A DNA stretch of 64,000 nucleotides from Methylomarinum vadi (GTDB lineage: Bacteria > Pseudomonadota > Gammaproteobacteria > Methylococcales > Methylomonadaceae): the NCBI RefSeq assembly GCF_000733935.1, contig NZ_JPON01000001.1, positions 992,001-1,056,000 of the forward strand, written 5' to 3'. Positions 1-9,660 of the stretch are shown in pieces (the first letter of the stretch is position 1; each line of letters begins with the position of its first letter). The notes beneath the pieces were generated by a model. It was not told the origin of the DNA. It did no database searches and saw only the letters and a program-made list of their open reading frames with translations. The position numbers and the translations under genes are program-made.

Positions 1-359
1 AAAACGATATCGCCAGGCCCTAAGGTCGCCAAGGCCAAATGGGCGAGACCTTCCTTGGAGCCGATAGTGACGATCGCCTCGGTTTCCGGGTCCAAGTCGA
101 CATCGAAACGGGTTTTATACCAATTACAAATGGCTCGCCGTAGCCGAGGAATACCTTTGGAAACGGAATAACGATGCGTGTCGCCGCGAATGGTCGCCTC
201 GACCATTTTATCGACAATATGCTTGGGCGTCGGCTGGTCGGGATTTCCCATCCCAAAATCTATAATATCCTCACCCGCGGCACGAGCCTTGGCCTTTAAT
301 TCGTTGACGATATTAAAAACATAAGGCGGGAGGCGGCTGATGCGATGAAATTCTTCCAT
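1..359 (-). CDS. PLP-dependent aminotransferase (AlaC-like), 5' part only
   Basis: The first 119 codons of an aminotransferase run off the left edge. The start is the ATG at 357-359; the protein opens [20 protein letters not shown] and continues through [19 protein letters not shown] and [16 protein letters not shown], then GSKEGLAHL. These are N-terminal signatures of fold-type I class I/II aminotransferases of the AlaC/YfdZ type, which make alanine from pyruvate and glutamate. The catalytic lysine lies outside the window, so the substrate cannot be judged. It is read leftward with a 237 bp gap separating it from kdsB. Confidence 0.8.
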   Translation of the reverse strand, partial: MEEFHRISRLPPYVFNIVNELKAKARAAGEDIIDFGMGNPDQPTPKHIVDKMVEATIRGDTHRYSVSKGIPRLRRAICNWYKTRFDVDLDPETEAIVTIGSKEGLAHLALATLGPGDIV

Positions 360-596
360 TAAAGACTCTAAGACCCTAAAAATAAATTGATGGATGAACG
401 GTTCGGCTGCTAACTCTCTTTTAGTTCACAACCGCATTTTCCTAGAACACGACAAACATTCTAAATTAGTGTTTTTACAAATTTTTGTCAATTAGCAGTG
501 ATGATAATTCGGGGATTTTTTTACACCCCGGAGATTTGCTGTAAATGGCTTTCAATCGTTCTTGAAGCGATACGGCATTCGGCCTCTTCAGAATGC

Positions 597-1364
597 TTAA
601 TTACCCGCTAAAATTGCACCAACGCGGTGCAAATCCTCTTCGGTATCGACACCCGCTTCCGGGGTTTTGGCGACCGTCTTGACCAGAATTTTTTCGCCAT
701 GCCATAACACGCGCAATTGTTCCAAGCATTCTACGGCTTCGAGCGGCGACGGTCGCCAACTGCAATACCGCTGCAGAAAAGACACCCGATAGGCGTACAT
801 GCCGATATGGCGCAAAAACGGCAAGGCCTCGTTTGCCATATTCGCCCTATCGGGAAAGCCCCCCCGCTCCCAGGGAATCGGCGCCCTACTGAAATAGAGT
901 GCGTAACCGGACTTATCCAGCACCACCTTGACCGCGTTGGGATTGAAGATTTCGGCCTGATCCTCGATGCGCGCCGCCAGCGTCGCCATGCCGGCCCGGC
1001 CCTGACCGGACAGAGCGGTCGCCACATCATTGATGTAGGAAGGCGGAATCAACGGCTCATCCCCCTGCAGATTGACGATGACATCTTCTGCCTGCCAGTT
1101 TAATTGCCTGGCGACTTCGGCGATGCGTTCGGTACCGGATTGATGACCGGGATCGGTCATGACGACCTGCAGCCCTAAGCGTTCGACCTCGGCAAAAATC
1201 CGCTCATCGTCGGTGGCGACCACTACCTGCTCCGCACTGGCTTCCAGGGCGCGTTCGCAGACATGCGCAATCATCGGTTTACCGGCGATTTCCAGCAACG
1301 GTTTGCCCGGCAGGCGGCTGGAACCGTACCTGGCGGGAATGACGACTTTGAATCCGTCGCTCAT
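597..1364 (-). CDS. kdsB: 3-deoxy-manno-octulosonate cytidylyltransferase
   Basis: KdsB activates the sugar Kdo with CTP to give CMP-Kdo, the donor for the inner core of lipopolysaccharide; it is cytosolic. The 255-residue length is normal. The N-terminus has the nucleotide-binding [15 protein letters not shown], the middle has [12 protein letters not shown], and [10 protein letters not shown] follows near residue 187. It is the last gene of the exbB-exbD-lpxK-ycaR-kdsB run, and its ATG overlaps the stop of ycaR in an ATGA, which suggests coupled translation. The neighbours make or support lipid A, matching its role. Confidence 0.95.
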   Translation of the reverse strand: MSDGFKVVIPARYGSSRLPGKPLLEIAGKPMIAHVCERALEASAEQVVVATDDERIFAEVERLGLQVVMTDPGHQSGTERIAEVARQLNWQAEDVIVNLQGDEPLIPPSYINDVATALSGQGRAGMATLAARIEDQAEIFNPNAVKVVLDKSGYALYFSRAPIPWERGGFPDRANMANEALPFLRHIGMYAYRVSFLQRYCSWRPSPLEAVECLEQLRVLWHGEKILVKTVAKTPEAGVDTEEDLHRVGAILAGN

Positions 1365-1552
1365 ATGTTCAAGGCGTCTATTTCTTCATCGGTCAATTCG
1401 CGCGCCTCGTCCTCCAACATAACCGGAATGTCGTCGCGGATCGGGAATGCCAAGCGATCGGCCTTACAGATCAATTCCTGATTATTTTTGTCGTAGACCA
1501 AGGAGCTTTTGCAAATCGGACATGCCAGAATATCGAGTAATTTTTTATCCAT
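1361..1552 (-). CDS. ycaR: Trm112/UPF0434 family small protein
   Basis: A 63-residue protein of the Trm112-like UPF0434 family: [20 protein letters not shown] with one CPIC knuckle, then [25 protein letters not shown]. Its position between lpxK and kdsB is the usual one in gammaproteobacteria. It overlaps the 3' end of lpxK by eight bases and kdsB by four. Its biochemical role is not established; the fold is shared with an activator of methyltransferases. Only one of the two cysteine pairs typical of Trm112 is complete. Confidence 0.9.
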   Translation of the reverse strand: MDKKLLDILACPICKSSLVYDKNNQELICKADRLAFPIRDDIPVMLEDEARELTDEEIDALNI

Positions 1553-2543
1553 GAGTTTTCTCTTTTAATAACGTTAATAATTGTTCGCTAAAATCCGCCT
1601 GCGGTTCCGCCCGGATAGGCACATGCCAATGGCTTTCATCGGCGAACGCCTGGCATTTAACCGCATCTTTTTCGGTCATCAAGGCCGGCTTGCCGTCTTG
1701 GAAACGAATATCGGCGGCGGCAAACTGGAAGTGATCGGGAAAAACGTGCTCCTGGAATTTCAAGCCGGCTGCCGTCAATAGTTTGAAAAAACGTTGGGGA
1801 TTACCGATTCCGGCAAGGGCATGGCAAGGCGTATCCTTGAACTGCCGCAATTCCTTTTCTTCCCCGGTTTTTAGATTCACGGCGCGATCGCCAATGAAGC
1901 GCATCGCATATTCCCCCTCCTCTTCCGCTTCGCCATTGACGATCACCAGATCCACTTCACGCAGTCGCTCGATCGGCTCCCGCAAAGGTCCGGCCGGCAA
2001 GCAATAACCATTTCCGAAACGGCGTTGGCCATCGATCACGGCGATTTCGATATCACGTTGCAAGGCATAATGCTGTAAACCGTCATCGCAGACAATCACA
2101 TCGCAATCATGTTGTTGCAACAAAGTGCGCCCGGCCGCGACCCGATCAGCGCACACCGCCATCGGACTGGCGCTGTGCCTGGCGATCAAAACCGGTTCGT
2201 CGCCGACCACTTGCGGATCGCTATCCTTACCGACGAAGACGGCTTTTTCTTTCGCCTCGCCGCCATAGCCGCGGCTGATGACGCCCGGATTGTAGCCATG
2301 CTCTCGCAACCAATTGGCCAACCAGATCACCAATGGCGTTTTGCCGGTTCCACCCACGGTAATATTGCCAACGATGATGACCGGCACGGGCAATTTACTA
2401 CTTTTGAAAATTCCCTTGCAGTATAGAAAGCGACGCAATCGAATGATATCGACATAGATCAATGAAAACGGCATGATCCAGGTCGAAACATACATTTCCT
2501 TGTACCAAGCATCCTGAAGCCAACGCGCCAAGGTCTTTTTCAT
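1545..2543 (-). CDS. lpxK: Tetraacyldisaccharide 4'-kinase
   Basis: LpxK phosphorylates the 4' position of the tetraacyldisaccharide to give lipid IVA, at the inner membrane. The 332-residue length is typical. A Walker-A loop is visible near residue 65 ([17 protein letters not shown]), preceded by the hydrophobic N-terminal segment [20 protein letters not shown] that anchors the family to the membrane. VISRGYGG and [14 protein letters not shown] are conserved family blocks. Its ATG overlaps the exbD stop by four bases (ATGA). Confidence 0.96.
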   Translation of the reverse strand: MKKTLARWLQDAWYKEMYVSTWIMPFSLIYVDIIRLRRFLYCKGIFKSSKLPVPVIIVGNITVGGTGKTPLVIWLANWLREHGYNPGVISRGYGGEAKEKAVFVGKDSDPQVVGDEPVLIARHSASPMAVCADRVAAGRTLLQQHDCDVIVCDDGLQHYALQRDIEIAVIDGQRRFGNGYCLPAGPLREPIERLREVDLVIVNGEAEEEGEYAMRFIGDRAVNLKTGEEKELRQFKDTPCHALAGIGNPQRFFKLLTAAGLKFQEHVFPDHFQFAAADIRFQDGKPALMTEKDAVKCQAFADESHWHVPIRAEPQADFSEQLLTLLKEKTHG

Positions 2544-2977
2544 GAGTTGCCGGGAACATTCTTGGTGGCGAAGGTAATCCGTTTAAAACCTAAATCACTG
2601 GCAATATCGAGGGCGCTAATAACCGCCTGGTGCGGCGTTTTGCCGTCGGCGCTGATCACGAAAGGAATTTGCCTCGAATTACCGGCCGCCTGTTCCAGCG
2701 CCTTCCTCAACGTGGACAGTTTCTGATTGACCAATTGGTGAAATTTGCCGTCATCGGCGGAAATATAATAAATGCCTTCGGCGTCGATCAACAGAGTGAT
2801 GATTTTTTCCTGTTTTTCGGCCTCAACCCCTTTCGCTTGCGGCAACGATACTTTCAGTTCGGTTTGGCGATTAAACGTCGTGGTGACCATGAAGAAAATC
2901 AACAGCAGAAACACCACATCGATCATCGGTGTGACGGAAATTTCCAGCGGCGGTCTTTTACGGCGGCGAAAATCCAT
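2540..2977 (-). CDS. exbD: Biopolymer transport protein ExbD/TolR family
   Basis: A 145-residue ExbD/TolR protein with one transmembrane helix, EISVTPMIDVVFLLLIFFMVT, that carries the essential aspartate (near residue 20), followed by a periplasmic domain. With ExbB it forms a proton-driven motor in the inner membrane that energises outer-membrane functions. No TonB lies here; linkage to lpxK and kdsB is a common gammaproteobacterial arrangement. The start overlaps the exbB stop by one base (TAATG). Confidence 0.9.
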   Translation of the reverse strand: MDFRRRKRPPLEISVTPMIDVVFLLLIFFMVTTTFNRQTELKVSLPQAKGVEAEKQEKIITLLIDAEGIYYISADDGKFHQLVNQKLSTLRKALEQAAGNSRQIPFVISADGKTPHQAVISALDIASDLGFKRITFATKNVPGNS

Positions 2978-3591
2978 TAATCTTCCTCTCTATCACCGTG
3001 CATGATATCGATCAAGCGCAAGGATTCTTCTTCCATTTTAACGACATATTCATCGACCAGGCGTTCGAAATAACGGTGAAAGATCAAGCTCGGAATGGCC
3101 ACGGTCAACCCCGCCGCGGTCGTAATCAAGGCTTCGGAGATACCGCCGGCCAACACGCCGGGATCACCGACCCCGTGTACCATGATGGCGGAAAAAACCT
3201 TAATCATACCGATTACCGTGCCCAACAAGCCCATCAGCGGCGTTATCGAGGCAATCGTGCCCAGTGAATTGAGGTAGCGCTCCAATTCATGCACGACTTG
3301 ATGTCCTGCTTCCTCGATACTGGTTTTCATCATATCGCGTCCGTGTTCGCTATTGGCCAGGCCGGCGGCCAATACCGCCCCCAGGGGCGAACTCATTTTA
3401 ATGCGGCGCAAGGTCGCGTCATCCAGTTTATTGTCGCGATGCAGTTGCCAAATACTCGGCACCAATTCAACCGGCATAATAATGTTACGCCGCAATGACC
3501 AGAACCGTTCTCCAATGATGCCCATGGCCCCTATCGAACACAAAATAATCGGCAGCATCATCCAACCACCGTTTTTTATCAATTCAAACAC
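2977..3591 (-). CDS. exbB: MotA/TolQ/ExbB proton channel family protein
   Basis: A 204-residue inner-membrane protein of the ExbB/TolQ/MotA family, partner of the ExbD homologue immediately downstream. The N-terminal helix is WMMLPIILCSIGAMGIIGERFW; two further helices lie in the second half (TIASITPLMGLLGTVIGMIKVFSAI and the AGGISEALITTAAGLTVAIPSLI block, the family's best-conserved stretch). It is the promoter-proximal gene of the five-gene minus-strand operon; the 245 bp upstream would hold the promoter, but no clear site could be identified. Confidence 0.9.
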   Translation of the reverse strand: MFELIKNGGWMMLPIILCSIGAMGIIGERFWSLRRNIIMPVELVPSIWQLHRDNKLDDATLRRIKMSSPLGAVLAAGLANSEHGRDMMKTSIEEAGHQVVHELERYLNSLGTIASITPLMGLLGTVIGMIKVFSAIMVHGVGDPGVLAGGISEALITTAAGLTVAIPSLIFHRYFERLVDEYVVKMEEESLRLIDIMHGDREED

Positions 3592-3836
3592 GTATTTTTC
3601 CTTAGTTTTAAAAACCGAACCTTCACAGCAATCCAGCCGCTAAGGCCGGATAATTTATTATAAAATAAAAGGTTTTAGCAATATTCAGATTAACAGATCG
3701 CCCCTATTGAGTTAGCAAGACTATCGATAGCAGGGATCGCTGTCGTCAAGGCCCCAGGGTGGTTTTTATGCCGTGCCTTGATAGCTCGATGGGACACCTG
3801 AACTTCCATCAGAACCCTATTGATTAAATTGTTATT

Positions 3837-4991
3837 CTAACTCAACAACGCTTGTTTTTCTCGCCCGACCCAAATGAAAGCGATGATAAAAGCCAGACAA
3901 CAACAAGCCGCCGCCATCGAATAGACGAAAGTCGCGCCAAAGGAATCCCATAGATAACCGCTATAAAGGCTTCCCAACATACCGCCCAGGCCGAAACTCA
4001 TACTGCTGTACAAGGCCTGCCCTTTCCCTTGATGGCGGCCGCCGAAATATTGATGCACCAAATGAATCGCCGCCACATGCGATGAACCGAAGGTGGCGGC
4101 ATGCAACAACTGCGCGGCAAGCATCATCAGCAGAGAATCCGGGTAATGAGCGATCATCAGCCAACGAGCGATGCTCAAGGCGATGCTGATTAACAAAATG
4201 ATACGCAAACTGATCTTGGCCAACAACCGCTTCATAAAGATGAATAGCACGATTTCGGCGCAGACCCCGACCGCCCACAACGCGCCGATCAAGGTCGCTG
4301 GATAGGCGTGCTGATTCAGATAAATCGAATAAAACACATAATAAGGGCCATGCGCCAATTGCAACAGCATGTAGACCAGAAAGAACGCGATCACCTCGGG
4401 GCGCAATAAAATACGCCAGATGCCGACCGTGTCATGCGGCGAAATGCCGGCTTTCGCTTCCGGCGTCAGCAAAGCCACCATCCAAATCAAGCTCAACATC
4501 AGCGTGATGACCCAGGGCAGATTGCCAATGCTAAAAAACTCCAGCAACCGGCCAATCCCCAACACGGTGACGATGAACCCCACCGACCCCCATAATCTGA
4601 TCTGACTATAGCGGTGCGCTTCGTGTTTGAGGTGAAACAAAGTCGCCGCTTCGAATTGCGGTAATGCAGCGTTCCAGAAAAAACTGAAGCAAACCGTGAT
4701 CAGCGCGAACCACAAATAGCCTTCGAAGAACAAAAAACCGGCGAAAAACAAGGCGGCGAAGAACGATGCGATGCGAATAATGCGCATACCCTTGCCGGTA
4801 TGGTCGGCGATCCAGCCCCACAGATTGGGGGCGACGATTTTGGTTGCCACCATCAAGGCCGACAATTCGCCGATTTGCAAGGCCAAAAATCCGCTGTTTT
4901 CCAAAAAAAGACTCCAATAGGGCAGAAAACAGCCCAGGGTCGCAAAGTAGAAAAAATAGAAAGCGGAAAGACGCCAATAGGGCACAGTCAT
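3837..4991 (-). CDS. MFS transporter, phenylpropionate/LacY-like family
   Basis: A 384-residue major facilitator of the MFS_1-like (HcaT/phenylpropionic acid permease) type, with about twelve hydrophobic helices. The N-terminus MTVPYWRLSAFYFFYFATLGCFLPYWSLFL is characteristic, and the loop-2/3 block APNLWGWIADHTGKGMRIIR fits the MFS signature G-x-x-x-D-(R/K)-x-G-x-(R/K). It lies 51 bp downstream of aroC on the same strand, an order seen in related proteobacteria. The substrate cannot be read from the sequence, and the HcaT name implies no phenylpropionate pathway here. Confidence 0.85.
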   Translation of the reverse strand: MTVPYWRLSAFYFFYFATLGCFLPYWSLFLENSGFLALQIGELSALMVATKIVAPNLWGWIADHTGKGMRIIRIASFFAALFFAGFLFFEGYLWFALITVCFSFFWNAALPQFEAATLFHLKHEAHRYSQIRLWGSVGFIVTVLGIGRLLEFFSIGNLPWVITLMLSLIWMVALLTPEAKAGISPHDTVGIWRILLRPEVIAFFLVYMLLQLAHGPYYVFYSIYLNQHAYPATLIGALWAVGVCAEIVLFIFMKRLLAKISLRIILLISIALSIARWLMIAHYPDSLLMMLAAQLLHAATFGSSHVAAIHLVHQYFGGRHQGKGQALYSSMSFGLGGMLGSLYSGYLWDSFGATFVYSMAAACCCLAFIIAFIWVGREKQALLS

Positions 4992-5042
4992 GCGATAGTG
5001 GATGGTTTGAAATGTCGGAGTGCGGACGCACTCCGGAACGGG

Positions 5043-6131
5043 TTAGCGTAACGACGGCAAACCGGAATCGACGTCGATATTTTGCGCCCGGTGCCGCAGC
5101 ACATGGTCCATCAAGGTAATCGCCATCATCGCCTCGGCGATCGGCGTCGCCCTGATACCGACGCAGGGATCGTGCCGCCCGTGCGTCACGACTTCGATCG
5201 GCTCGCCGCGCGTATTGATGCTTCTGCCGGGAAGACGCAGACTGGAAGTCGGTTTCAGAGCGATACGGGCGACAATATCCTGGCCGGTCGAAATGCCGCC
5301 CAAGATGCCGCCGGCATGGTTACTGAGAAAACCCTCGGGCGTGATTTCATCGCGAAATGCCGTCCCCTTGCTATTCACACAAGCAAAGCCGTCGCCGATC
5401 TCGACGCCCTTGACTGCATTGATGCTCATCAGCGCATGCGCCAATTCGGCATCGAGGCGGTCGAAAATAGGCTCGCCCAATCCGGCCGGTACATTGCGTG
5501 CCACCACGTCGACTTGGGCGCCGATCGAGTCGCCCTCCTTGCGCAAGGCATCCATATAGTTTTCCAGTTCCGCAATCTTATCGGTATCGGGACAAAAAAA
5601 CGGATTGGTTTCGATCACCTCCCAATCCAATTTCTCGATCTTGATCGGGCCCAATTGCGACAAATAACCGCGTATCTCGATCGCGAACTGTTGTTTCAGG
5701 TATTTCTTCGCGATCGCGCCGGCCGCGACCCGCATCGCCGTTTCCCGCGCCGAGGAACGCCCGCCGCCGCGGTAATCGCGAACTCCATACTTGTGCTGAT
5801 AACTGTAATCGGCATGGCCTGGGCGGAAAGTTTCGGCGATGTTGGAATAATCCTTGGAGCGCTGGTCGGTGTTTTCGATCAGCAAACCAATCGGCGTACC
5901 GGTCGTTTTCCCTTCGAACACACCGGAAAGGATTTTCACTTGATCGGCCTCGCGGCGTTGCGTGGTATGCCTTGAAGTGCCGGGTTTACGCCGGTCCAGA
6001 TCGACCTGCAAATCGGCATCGTTCAGTTCCAACCCCGGCGGGCAACCGTCGACGATGGCGCCGAGGGCCGGCCCATGACTTTCTCCAAAAGTCGTTACGG
6101 TAAATAATTTTCCTATTGAATTTCCAGACAT
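5043..6131 (-). CDS. aroC: Chorismate synthase
   Basis: AroC converts 5-enolpyruvylshikimate-3-phosphate to chorismate with reduced FMN, the last shared step of aromatic biosynthesis. The 362-residue length is normal. Signatures: [19 protein letters not shown] near the N-terminus, [30 protein letters not shown] (FMN/phosphate binding), and [20 protein letters not shown]. It starts two bases after prmB ends on the same strand, so the two are probably co-transcribed. Confidence 0.98.
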   Translation of the reverse strand: MSGNSIGKLFTVTTFGESHGPALGAIVDGCPPGLELNDADLQVDLDRRKPGTSRHTTQRREADQVKILSGVFEGKTTGTPIGLLIENTDQRSKDYSNIAETFRPGHADYSYQHKYGVRDYRGGGRSSARETAMRVAAGAIAKKYLKQQFAIEIRGYLSQLGPIKIEKLDWEVIETNPFFCPDTDKIAELENYMDALRKEGDSIGAQVDVVARNVPAGLGEPIFDRLDAELAHALMSINAVKGVEIGDGFACVNSKGTAFRDEITPEGFLSNHAGGILGGISTGQDIVARIALKPTSSLRLPGRSINTRGEPIEVVTHGRHDPCVGIRATPIAEAMMAITLMDHVLRHRAQNIDVDSGLPSLR

Positions 6132-6133
6132 TG

Positions 6134-7063
6134 TTATAACGCGTTTAAAAATAAAGAATGATATTGCTTAACCTGTTCGGCGGTCAGCAAAAACACACCC
6201 TCGCCGCCGCGTTCAAATTCCAACCAATAAAAAGGCACCTGCGGAAATAACTGCTGCAGCGTTTCCGCGCTACTGCCCACCTCGACGATCAAAATCCCGT
6301 GTTCGGCCAGATAATCGTTGGCATCGGCCAGTATCCGCCCCACCAGGTCCAGGCCGTTTTCGCCCCCCTTGAATCCCATCGCCGGTTCGGCGTGGTATTC
6401 GTGCGGCAAGCCTTCCCATTCCGCAACACTGACATAAGGCGGATTACTGACGATGATGTCGTAAGGTTTTTTCGGTAAATCGGCAAACAAATCCGATTGA
6501 AACAAGGTGACCTGATCGCTCACATCATGCTTGTCGATATTGATCCTCGCCACCGCGCAGGCATCGCCGGACAACTCCACCGCATCGATTTGCGCTTCGG
6601 GAAAAGCATAGGCGCAGGCAATGGCGATACAAGCGCTACCCGTGCACAGATCGAGCACATTAAAAATTTGCTCTTCGTCGACCCAAGGTCCAAAGCGCTG
6701 CTCGATCAACTCGGCGATCGGCGAACGCGGCACCAACACCCGCTCATCGACATAAAACGACAAACCGGCAAAAATAGCCTCATGGGTCAAATAGGCCGAA
6801 GGTTTGCGTTCGCGGATGCGCTTAAGGATCAAATCCACCACCTGCTCCCTCTCAGCCATCGTCAACGTCGCATCCAGGTACGAATCGGCCAGGTGATAAG
6901 GTTGATGCAGGGTATGTAACACGATTGCCGCCGCCTCGTCCAATGCCGTCACGGTACCGTGTCCGAGAAAAATTTGGTTGGCGGCGAACTGGCTGGCGCC
7001 CCAGCGAATATAGTCTCTGATGCGGGTCAGGGTTGTGGTAACATCTGAGGATGTTGAATTCAT
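6134..7063 (-). CDS. prmB: Ribosomal protein L3 N5-glutamine methyltransferase
   Basis: A 309-residue SAM-dependent methyltransferase of the HemK/PrmB family; PrmB methylates a glutamine of ribosomal protein L3. The SAM-binding motif is [20 protein letters not shown] and the substrate-glutamine motif NPPYV is present (near residue 195). The N-terminal helical part ([23 protein letters not shown]) and adjacency to aroC point to PrmB rather than the release-factor enzyme PrmC. Confidence 0.92.
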   Translation of the reverse strand: MNSTSSDVTTTLTRIRDYIRWGASQFAANQIFLGHGTVTALDEAAAIVLHTLHQPYHLADSYLDATLTMAEREQVVDLILKRIRERKPSAYLTHEAIFAGLSFYVDERVLVPRSPIAELIEQRFGPWVDEEQIFNVLDLCTGSACIAIACAYAFPEAQIDAVELSGDACAVARINIDKHDVSDQVTLFQSDLFADLPKKPYDIIVSNPPYVSVAEWEGLPHEYHAEPAMGFKGGENGLDLVGRILADANDYLAEHGILIVEVGSSAETLQQLFPQVPFYWLEFERGGEGVFLLTAEQVKQYHSLFLNAL

Positions 7064-7149
7064 GGCCTATAATTTAGTTAAGCTGAGTCAACCGAAACGA
7101 GAATTTTAAACTAAACTGTGCCGGCTTGTCCGATTAAAGCTGATTTTTT

Positions 7150-8028
7150 ATGCCCAACGCCGTATCGCCACCGAAAACTGCGAATCTCGCCAAAAACCGT
7201 TTATACCTGGATTGCTACAAATACATGCAATCCGACAAGCTGGCCTTGCCGACCATTCCCGATGTCTCCTTTAAAATCCGCCGCGCAATCAACGATAAGA
7301 GAGCGAACAGCAGCAAAATTGCCAAGGTCGTGCAGATCGACCCCAGCATCACGGCCCGCCTGATCAAAATATCCAACAGCCCCTTGTACCGCGGCCGCCG
7401 CAAAATCGAAAGCTGTCCTGAGGCATTGACCAGGCTGGGACTGAAAGTATCGCAAAACATCATCACCGCTTTTGCCATGAAAGGTGTGTTCACGGCCAAA
7501 TCACCGATTATTCGCCGACAAATGCAGGATCTATGGACGCATAGCAGCTATGTCGCCGCTATCAGCGCCGTGTTCGCCCACAAAACTCCCGGCTTCGATC
7601 CGGACCGGGCCATGCTGGCCGGCTTGGTGCACGATATCGGCGTGGTCCCGATTCTGGCCTATGCCGACAAAAACGCCGACATCCTCGACAGCCCCAAGGA
7701 TCTGGCCGAAACCATCAAGGAGTTGAAAAATGATATCGGCTTGCAGATCATCCGTCGCTGGGATTTTCCCGATGACTTCGAGGACGTCATCACCAATTCG
7801 GAAAATTGGTATCGTGACACCGGCAGGGAAGCGGATTATGCCGACATCGTCATGATTTCCCAATTGCACAGTTACATCGGCAAGATCGACGTCAAGAAAA
7901 TGCCGAAAATGGACGAACTACCGGCCTATAAAAAACTGGCGGCCGGTAACCTCGATGCCGACCAAAGTATCAACATCCTGGATCAGGCCAAGGACGAAAT
8001 CGAACATATCCGACAAATGCTCAACTAG
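7150..8028 (+). CDS. HDOD domain protein
   Basis: A 292-residue HDOD-domain protein. The helical HDOD core begins around residue 33 (LPTIPDVSFKIRRAINDKRANSSKIAKVVQIDPSITARLIKISNS shape) and a degenerate phosphohydrolase motif LVHDIGVVPIL sits near residue 158. HDOD proteins act in bacterial signalling and motility control, usually without catalysis. It ends two bases before the next gene, a FliK-like protein, so the pair is probably one transcript and the job may relate to flagella; that is inference. The start is chosen at the first ATG; a Shine-Dalgarno site is weak. Confidence 0.8.
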   Translation: MPNAVSPPKTANLAKNRLYLDCYKYMQSDKLALPTIPDVSFKIRRAINDKRANSSKIAKVVQIDPSITARLIKISNSPLYRGRRKIESCPEALTRLGLKVSQNIITAFAMKGVFTAKSPIIRRQMQDLWTHSSYVAAISAVFAHKTPGFDPDRAMLAGLVHDIGVVPILAYADKNADILDSPKDLAETIKELKNDIGLQIIRRWDFPDDFEDVITNSENWYRDTGREADYADIVMISQLHSYIGKIDVKKMPKMDELPAYKKLAAGNLDADQSINILDQAKDEIEHIRQMLN

Positions 8029-8030
8029 CG

Positions 8031-9506
8031 ATGGAAATCAAGCTTCCTTTGCCGGTCAACACCTTAGGGACTGCCAAGAGCAAACTAGACGCGTTAACGT
8101 TGCAGTTGAATCAGCAACTTGAAGTCAAGGTCATCGAGGCAAAAAGCGAACAAAACACGCTGACCTTGCAATTCGCCAACACCACTCTACGGCTACAAAG
8201 CAATCAGCCGTTGGCGATCAAGCCTGGGCAAGCATTGATGTTGCAGGTCGTCAGGCTGCAACCCGCTCCGGAATTCCAAATCGTCAAACCGACGCAACCA
8301 ACAACACAAGCCGCCACCGAACCGCTGCAAAACGAAATCATATTAAAACAATTGCAACCCTCTCCCGCCCCTCAACAAACAACACAGTTAACCAAACAAC
8401 TCGTCACCGGCCAGTTAGTGGCCTTCAAGATTGCCGGCATCACTGCCAACTCGCTATCCGGCCTGTTATATATCGACGGCGAAAACAAAGCCAGCACTCG
8501 ACCGCCCTTGCCCGCCACGTTACCCGTAAAACAAATTGTCAATCTGGGCGTTTCCAGTGGACAACGCAATGACAATCAGGCGTTAACGCTAAAAAACGGC
8601 CAGTGGCTGACACTCGAAGTGGTCAAGCCCGGCGACCAGCCGCAATTCAAACTCGTTACCTATCCGGAGCGAGCAATAAGCGATCGGGCCATTACCGAGG
8701 CGATCAAACAGTATTTACCCATTCAAGACTCGGCCACGACATTGCTCAATTCGCTCTCTAACCTGGAAGGCGAAACGGAGGTGCCGCAGTTATTGCAGCG
8801 GCTGGCCCGCGAAATTCTGCAAAGCTTGCCGCAACGCTCGCAACTGACCGATGCCGATTCGCTAAAACACCATATCGAGAATTCCGGCAGACTGTTCGAA
8901 GCCAAACTCATTCAGCTAGCCACTCTTCCCGATATCAATTTGAAAGACGATTTCAAATTGAAACTGCTGCAACTGATTAATCAGTTACAACAACAGACCG
9001 ACCCGACGCCGGAGCAAAAACCCAAAGCAAACGAACTGAATTTACTTCGGGAAATTCTGCAAAAATCGCACGCCACCCTAGCCAAGACCATTCTCGATCA
9101 ACTTGCCTCGTTACCCAGAGAAGACGGCAACAAATTAAATTGGAGCTTGGAGCTTCCGTTCTTCAACCAAAAGCACATCGACAAGATTGCCATTCAAATC
9201 GAACAGGAAAAAACCGCCACCTCTAAACAAGCGAAAAACACCTGGGCCGTGACGATGACACTGACACCGCCGGGCTTAGGCACCCTGCACTGTAAATTAC
9301 ATTGCTTCGACAATATCGTCAGCACCCGATTCTGGAGCGACCAAACGTCCACCGTGGAAAAAATAAAGCACCATCTCGATTATCTAAGACAAGAATTAGA
9401 AAATAACGGCATCAATCCCGGTTTGATCGAAGTTCAGCAAGGCCACCCGCAACAAACGACGGACAGTCATTTAAGCGTACGCAATTTATTGAACGAGGAA
9501 GTATAA
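8031..9506 (+). CDS. Flagellar hook-length control (FliK-like) protein
   Basis: A 491-residue protein rich in Q, L, K and T. The C-terminal third (about residues 370-470) reads WAVTMTLTPPGLGTLHCKLHC followed by a helical tail, matching the FliK C-terminal hook-length domain (Flg_hook), which tells the flagellar export gate when the hook is complete. The N-terminal two thirds is low complexity with a KQLVTGQLVAFKIAG block repeated in variant form (PGQALMLQV, NGQWLTLEV), resembling repeated beta segments. No other flagellar structural gene is adjacent, so it may be an orphan or a FliK-like protein with another role. Confidence 0.7.
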   Translation: MEIKLPLPVNTLGTAKSKLDALTLQLNQQLEVKVIEAKSEQNTLTLQFANTTLRLQSNQPLAIKPGQALMLQVVRLQPAPEFQIVKPTQPTTQAATEPLQNEIILKQLQPSPAPQQTTQLTKQLVTGQLVAFKIAGITANSLSGLLYIDGENKASTRPPLPATLPVKQIVNLGVSSGQRNDNQALTLKNGQWLTLEVVKPGDQPQFKLVTYPERAISDRAITEAIKQYLPIQDSATTLLNSLSNLEGETEVPQLLQRLAREILQSLPQRSQLTDADSLKHHIENSGRLFEAKLIQLATLPDINLKDDFKLKLLQLINQLQQQTDPTPEQKPKANELNLLREILQKSHATLAKTILDQLASLPREDGNKLNWSLELPFFNQKHIDKIAIQIEQEKTATSKQAKNTWAVTMTLTPPGLGTLHCKLHCFDNIVSTRFWSDQTSTVEKIKHHLDYLRQELENNGINPGLIEVQQGHPQQTTDSHLSVRNLLNEEV

Positions 9507-9562
9507 AAAGAACGGCTTTGATTCCTATAAACTACTGTTTAGTCAAAGCGAAAGAAGCGATT

Positions 9563-9591
9563 GGAAGCGTCTTCACTGCGAAAACGCTTCC
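9563..9591. terminator. Possible bidirectional terminator hairpin
   Basis: GGAAGCGT at 9563-9570 pairs with ACGCTTCC at 9584-9591 across a 13-base loop. It lies between the convergent FliK-like and leuB genes. There is no strong T tract, so a terminator role is tentative. Confidence 0.35.
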
Positions 9592-9660
9592 CGATCGGAA
9601 GGAAAATACCCGCTATTTCTTGGGTTCAAAATGAGGAAAAGAACGAATTAATGGAGTCGT

